Position numbers and translations under genes: made by a program. This document shows, piece after piece, positions 60,949 to 64,000 of a stretch of 64,000 nt of DNA. Source of the stretch: Zoogloeaceae bacterium G21618-S1. Lineage in GTDB: Bacteria > Pseudomonadota > Gammaproteobacteria > Burkholderiales > Rhodocyclaceae. The notes under the pieces were generated by a model. The model was given only the letters and a program-made list of their open reading frames with translations, was not told where the DNA came from and searched no databases. Numbering within the stretch: position 1 is the first letter of the stretch; the number at the start of each line of letters is the position of its first letter. The DNA lies in contig JAPWHF010000008.1 of NCBI GenBank assembly GCA_027214125.1, positions 223,225-287,224 of the forward strand, written 5' to 3'.

Positions 60949-61665
60949 ATGGCCGTAACGATTAAACACTTGCCGATGGCCCCACATGTATTAGCGTGGC
61001 GCAAAAACATTGCCGAGGTGGATAGGCTCCTTGAAATACACAAGCAACTTTCCGGCAGTGGTCCTGGGCGGCGGCGTGATGTTCAAGTTCTAAACAAAAG
61101 TGCTCTTGTGATGCTCTTGGCTTGCTGGGAAGCGTATGTTGAGGATCTGGCAAAAAATGCTTTTGATGTGATGTTGAACAACGCATCGTCACCATCGGTT
61201 TTTCCAGAATTCGTGCTCGCGATTGCAGGCAAGGAAGTCAAGAATGGAGGAGCTGTCGATCTATGGTCTCTTGCAGGTGATGGCTGGAAGGATTCCCTAA
61301 AAAAGCATCGAGAAAAAATTCTCGACAAATACGTGGTCAAGGGTAGTTTCAATACTCCTAGCGCAGATAACATCGACAGACTTTTCTCCGAGTTAATTGG
61401 GCTTACTTCGGTATCAAGGCAATGGCATTGGCCAAAGATGAAAAATGCTGTGGCTCTCACTAAATTACAAATGCTTATTGAAAAGCGAGGCGAAATAGCC
61501 CATCGCGTGGAGTCAAGTGAAGCCGTCCTTAAGAAGGACATCGAAATGTATCGAAATCTTATTAGCCGGCTGTGCGTGATTACCCATAACCGAACTTTGG
61601 CTCTCATTTATGCACGAGTGAAAAAGCGGCCTTGGCGAAGATATAAATATGGAAAGACATCGTGA
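60949..61665 (+). CDS. HEPN (RiboL-PSP type) domain protein, cassette 1
   Basis: 238 residues. Helical; NKSALVMLLACWEAYVEDLA near residues 49-68 and EKRGEIAHRVE near 178-188 match the RiboL-PSP-HEPN pattern, with the HEPN R-x4-H motif at R180/H185. HEPN domains with this motif are usually metal-independent RNases in toxin-antitoxin, abortive-infection or RNA-processing systems. No antitoxin gene is adjacent. The start ATG is 8 bases after the cassette core and its stop overlaps the attC core. Function as a nuclease is inference. Confidence 0.75.
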   Translation: MAVTIKHLPMAPHVLAWRKNIAEVDRLLEIHKQLSGSGPGRRRDVQVLNKSALVMLLACWEAYVEDLAKNAFDVMLNNASSPSVFPEFVLAIAGKEVKNGGAVDLWSLAGDGWKDSLKKHREKILDKYVVKGSFNTPSADNIDRLFSELIGLTSVSRQWHWPKMKNAVALTKLQMLIEKRGEIAHRVESSEAVLKKDIEMYRNLISRLCVITHNRTLALIYARVKKRPWRRYKYGKTS

Positions 61666-61751
61666 TCTAACATGGCGCTCAACCTCGCTCCCTTTGGTCG
61701 CTGGACGCTGCGCGATAAAGCTGCGCAGCGCCGGTTAGCTCTACGTTGGGC
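61665..61751 (+). other. attC site of cassette 1
   Basis: 87 bp from ATCTAAC (61665-61671, overlapping the gene's stop) to GTTGGGC (61745-61751). Central stem CGCTGCGCGAT / GCTGCGCAGCG. Confidence 0.88.
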
Positions 61752-61757
61752 GTCTCA

Positions 61758-62258
61758 ATGACTGGCTTCGTTTGCGCCACTTGCGGGCAATATCACAACG
61801 AGTTGCCAATGTGCTTCGGTGCTAGCGCTCCTGCACTTTGGCTTTCTCTGTCGGAGGCCGAGCGCAATTCTCGCGCCAAACTTACCTCCGACCAATGCGT
61901 ATTGGATGACAAGCACTTCTTTGTCCTCGGTCGCATTCTTCTCCCGGTCATCGATGGGCCTGGCCCGTTCGTTTGGCTTGCGTGGGTCTCGCTGAGCGAA
62001 ACGAATTTCCTTCGTGCATGCGAACTCTGGCATAGCGAAGGGCGCGAAACTGAGCCTCCATATTTCGGGTGGCTGCAAAGTGCGCTGCCCTATGAGCCCA
62101 CCACTTTGAGTCTCAAGACCAGCGTACAAACCATGCCTGCTGGCGAGCGCTCCAACATTATCCTGGAGCCCTCCGATCATCCGCTGTCACTTGAACAACA
62201 GCATGGCATCACAATGGCTCGCGTTCAGCAAATTGCCGAGGCTTGTCTACATGGGTAG
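61758..62258 (+). CDS. DUF2199 domain protein, cassette 2
   Basis: 166 residues, whole length matches DUF2199: FVCATCGQYHNELPMCFGAS (Cys pair C6/C9, probably zinc-binding), KHFFVLGRILLPVIDGPGPF, FVWLAWVSLSETNF, EPPYFGWLQSALP, TLSLKTSVQTMPAGERSNI, LEPSDHPLSLEQQHGIT. Function unknown. DUF2199 genes occur often on mobile elements. ATG seven bases after the cassette core. Confidence 0.85.
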   Translation: MTGFVCATCGQYHNELPMCFGASAPALWLSLSEAERNSRAKLTSDQCVLDDKHFFVLGRILLPVIDGPGPFVWLAWVSLSETNFLRACELWHSEGRETEPPYFGWLQSALPYEPTTLSLKTSVQTMPAGERSNIILEPSDHPLSLEQQHGITMARVQQIAEACLHG

Positions 62259-62264
62259 CACGAC

Positions 62265-62336
62265 GCCCAACATCACAATCCACCGGACCTCCGGCAAGCT
62301 ACGCTTGCCTGCGTCCGGTGATTTTCCACGTTATGC
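62265..62336 (+). other. attC site of cassette 2
   Basis: 72 bp from GCCCAAC (62265-62271) to GTTATGC (62330-62336); inner arms CACCGGAC / GTCCGGTG form a perfect stem, with a second hairpin GGCAAGC/GCTTGCC. Confidence 0.88.
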
Positions 62337-62342
62337 ATAAAA

Positions 62343-62741
62343 ATGGAATATGTAGATAAACCTAATGGTGCCACATCTGACGAGATAGAAAACCTTGAGT
62401 CTTCTATCAAAGTGACTCTGCCAAATGACTATAAAAAGTTACTACTAGAAAGTGATGGCCCAATTTTATATTTCGGCCATAAAGAACTTCAGTTCTTTTC
62501 TGTTGGCGAAATATTAGGCGAGGATATTTATCAACTTAAGAAATATATGCCTAATTGTTTTCCAATTTGCCTAGATGGCAATAGCAATATTTGCGTAGCT
62601 AAAATTGAAAACCGAAAAATCATCGGTTTTTATGTGGCACCAACCAGCAACATTGGCTGGGATGATGCAAAATATATTACAGAGTCTTTCCAGGAATTTA
62701 TTACAGATGCGTTGTCACCTGAAAAAAAAGTATATGCATAA
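62343..62741 (+). CDS. SMI1/KNR4 (SUKH) family protein, cassette 3
   Basis: 132 residues. GATSDEIENLESSIKVTLPN then DYKKLLLESDGP is the SUKH signature (LP-x-DY), with a later IGFYVAPTSN region. SUKH proteins often serve as immunity proteins to contact-dependent or polymorphic nuclease toxins; here no toxin is adjacent. Strongly AT-rich compared with its neighbours, so recently acquired from a different genome. Confidence 0.8.
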   Translation: MEYVDKPNGATSDEIENLESSIKVTLPNDYKKLLLESDGPILYFGHKELQFFSVGEILGEDIYQLKKYMPNCFPICLDGNSNICVAKIENRKIIGFYVAPTSNIGWDDAKYITESFQEFITDALSPEKKVYA

Positions 62742-62816
62742 CAAGCGGGTCAAAGTCGCTCCCTTCGGTCGCTGGGACGCGCAAAAACCGCGCGCCCTTT
62801 ACCCTTAACGTTAGAA
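62736..62816 (+). other. attC site of cassette 3
   Basis: 81 bp from GCATAAC (62736-62742, overlapping the gene's end) to GTTAGAA (62810-62816). Contains CGCTCCCTTCGGTCGCTGG, close to CGCTCCCTTTGGTCGCTGG of the cassette-1 attC. Confidence 0.88.
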
Positions 62817-62820
62817 GGCC

Positions 62821-63753
62821 ATGAAATTTCCCAAGCGTGGCGTTACGCACAAAATCGAAACCGCCTCTTGGCGCCTATTGCAGGAGCTTGCGCCGGACGA
62901 ATGGATCGTGCGCGAAGTATCAGAGCGTGATTACGGCATAGATGCCTATATCGAAATCGTTACCTCCTCTGGCGAGGTCACAGGAAACTTGGTTTCCATC
63001 CAGCTGAAGGGGGTTCAAGAGCTCGTTTGGAAACCTGGAGAGAGCGGAATAAAGAGTGCGCGCTCTCCCTCCATCAAGACGACAACAGCGAACTACTGGC
63101 TAAATCTGCCGGTACCTGTCTTCCTGTTCGTAGCGGAACTCTCGACGCGAAAGATTTACTACGTCTCGGTTGAAGAAGGAATCCGGTCTCAATTTGAGAA
63201 CCTTTCGAAGCAGGATTCAATCACCTTCAAGCTAATGGACGAACTGAATATTGAGTCTTCCATCGGCGCTGCCTTATTCGATTGGTTCGTTGCCCGTGAA
63301 AGGGCGCATCACCATTTTGTATTTCATATCACGAATCTCCTTAGCCACATCGAGTCGTTTGGTGACTTCATCGTCTACAACCAAAACCGAGATTCGTTCA
63401 TGGAAGTTGAGTCGGACAGGCATTTACAGTTGCGAGCGCTTTACGAGGCGTGCCGCATGGCGTCGTTGTATCTAGATCGAGAATGGAAAGTCGACTCACT
63501 TAAGAGTTTGTATCTCCGAGATCGAGAAGAGTGGAATGACCCTTATATCTTGTTGCACGAAAGGACTCTTGATTGTGTTCTTAGGCAGCTTGAAGAAATT
63601 TTTCCTCAGCTTGTCCGTAAGGCTCTTAAGCTCATCTCAGAAACGCAGGCCTCATACTGGAAAAGTCGTGACGCTATGTTTTTCAGGCTCTGTAGCAATG
63701 GGGAACTTGAGTGGTCGATCAAACATCTTGAACAAAAGATCGGGGTGCCGTGA
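62821..63753 (+). CDS. DUF4365 domain protein, cassette 4
   Basis: 310 residues. N-terminal ~150 residues match DUF4365: ERDYGIDAYIEIV, then GNLVSIQLKGVQELVW. The spaced D41, E45 and Q61-x-K63 resemble a PD-(D/E)XK nuclease core. DUF4365 domains occur in predicted antiphage or restriction-like proteins. The C-terminal half is helical and unassigned. ATG four bases after the left cassette core. Confidence 0.8.
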   Translation: MKFPKRGVTHKIETASWRLLQELAPDEWIVREVSERDYGIDAYIEIVTSSGEVTGNLVSIQLKGVQELVWKPGESGIKSARSPSIKTTTANYWLNLPVPVFLFVAELSTRKIYYVSVEEGIRSQFENLSKQDSITFKLMDELNIESSIGAALFDWFVARERAHHHFVFHITNLLSHIESFGDFIVYNQNRDSFMEVESDRHLQLRALYEACRMASLYLDREWKVDSLKSLYLRDREEWNDPYILLHERTLDCVLRQLEEIFPQLVRKALKLISETQASYWKSRDAMFFRLCSNGELEWSIKHLEQKIGVP

Positions 63754-63760
63754 TCTGGCC

Positions 63761-63859
63761 TTCTAACCCCTCGGTCAACACGGACCGCCTGCAAGCTGCG
63801 CTTGCAGGTTCCCTCCGCCGCTTCGCGGCTCCGGCGGCCGGTTACCTCAAACGTTGAGG
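63761..63859 (+). other. attC site of cassette 4
   Basis: 99 bp from TTCTAAC (63761-63767) to GTTGAGG (63853-63859). Contains hairpins CCTGCAAGC/GCTTGCAGG and CCGCCGC...GCGGCTCCGG. The last core departs from GTTRRRY at its final base, perhaps because the IS end begins here. Confidence 0.8.
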
Positions 63860-63939
63860 CTGTAGAAAAACCTCCTCACCCCGCCCCTGCCAGATAATGC
63901 TTTTCGTATAATCAGGCATCGCCTTTGCGGAGTCTCGCG
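63860..63939 (+). other. probable left end of an insertion sequence
   Basis: CTGTAGAAAAACCTCCTCAC directly follows the last attC core and precedes a transposase-like start. TGT(A/T)GAAAAA is common at IS1182-type termini. The other end lies outside the window. Confidence 0.45.
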
Positions 63940-64000
63940 ATGCCACGCTTCAAGACACCCGACTACGGCCTGAAGATGGTCCCGGTGGATTTTGCGGCGC
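63940..64000 (+). CDS. transposase N-terminus (partial)
   Basis: ATG at 63940 with GGAG nine to ten bases upstream; the visible 20 residues read MPRFKTPDYGLKMVPVDF then AA, similar to starts of IS1182/IS4-like DDE transposases (xKPxDYGQMKxxPVxF). Cut by the window end. Confidence 0.55.
   Translation, partial: MPRFKTPDYGLKMVPVDFAA

Larger units (their letters stand above)
60936..63853 (+). mobile_element. integron gene-cassette array of four cassettes, no integrase in window
   Basis: Four single-gene cassettes in one orientation: 60936-61745, 61746-62330, 62331-62810 and 62811-63853. For each, the core at the left edge and the core opening its own attC are reverse complements: GTTAGAT/ATCTAAC, GTTGGGC/GCCCAAC, GTTATGC/GCATAAC, GTTAGAA/TTCTAAC. 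Genes start 11-14 bases after the left core and end within about 12 bases of the attC, the compact layout of real cassettes. Cassette 3 is strikingly AT-rich, the neighbours are not, showing separate origins. Confidence 0.88.

Noticed and set aside
63606..63794. Minus-strand frame across the end of the DUF4365 gene and the last attC
   Set aside because: Runs through an attC hairpin and has no coding features.
63774..63850. GC-rich hairpins considered as CRISPR-like repeats
   Set aside because: They are inverted repeats inside one attC, not direct repeats with spacers. No CRISPR array was seen in the window.

Overview
The window is high-GC chromosomal DNA of a betaproteobacterium, most likely of the Rhodocyclales (Thauera, Azoarcus, Denitromonas or Zoogloea relatives). 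This is inferred from the gene content: a red-type (form IC) RuBisCO operon with CbbX, a PEP-CTERM protein, a fused indolepyruvate:ferredoxin oxidoreductase, an SHP/DHC/cytochrome b cluster and a complete SUF operon. No rRNA or tRNA gene was recognised. Most of the window is ordinary, densely coding core DNA; two stretches (about 28.9-31.1 kb and 60.8-64 kb) are accessory.

Layout. 0-9 kb: a TonB-dependent Fiu-like receptor with PiuC hydroxylase, small conserved genes, a GlcD-type flavoprotein with a divergent GntR regulator, FabI with a kinase-like protein, and a HAD protein. 9-14.5 kb: a PEP-CTERM protein with a good sigma-54 promoter, ahpF and ahpC with an OxyR-type site, a UbiH-family hydroxylase and DsbC. 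14.5-26.7 kb: divergent cbbR and the Calvin-cycle operon cbbLSXFPTGKA. Palindromic repeats sit between many of its genes and four of them supply the stop codon of the preceding gene. 27-29 kb: a TauE transporter and a divergent LysR regulator. 29-31.2 kb: a RAYT transposase, then a relic integron cassette cluster holding a MalM-like lipoprotein, and a RAYT-type non-autonomous element. 31-41.6 kb: VOC protein, dodecin, MarC, two methyltransferases, a giant DUF748/AsmA-like protein, VF530 protein, esterase and an NSS transporter. 41.7-47.5 kb: a Leu/Phe-type amino-acid dehydrogenase, a fused 2-oxoacid:ferredoxin oxidoreductase and a divergent LysR regulator, which with the transporter look like one amino-acid oxidation module. 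47.6-52.5 kb: cytochrome b/ferric reductase, DHC and SHP, followed by a PepSY protein and a two-component pair. 52.6-60.6 kb: sufR-sufBCDSUT behind a sigma-70 promoter that carries a palindromic operator, then serA.

60.8-64 kb is the most notable part: an integron gene-cassette array with no integrase in view. Four consecutive cassettes each carry one gene (HEPN/RiboL-PSP, DUF2199, SUKH, DUF4365) and end in an attC site of 72-99 bp. In all four, the 7-bp core at the left edge of the cassette is the exact reverse complement of the 7-bp core that opens its own attC, as expected of intact excisable cassettes. The array starts just after a duplicated ~46-bp motif that may be an attI site and ends at what looks like an insertion sequence running off the window. 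The 30-kb relic has attC sequence closely related to this array, so both may derive from one integron system.
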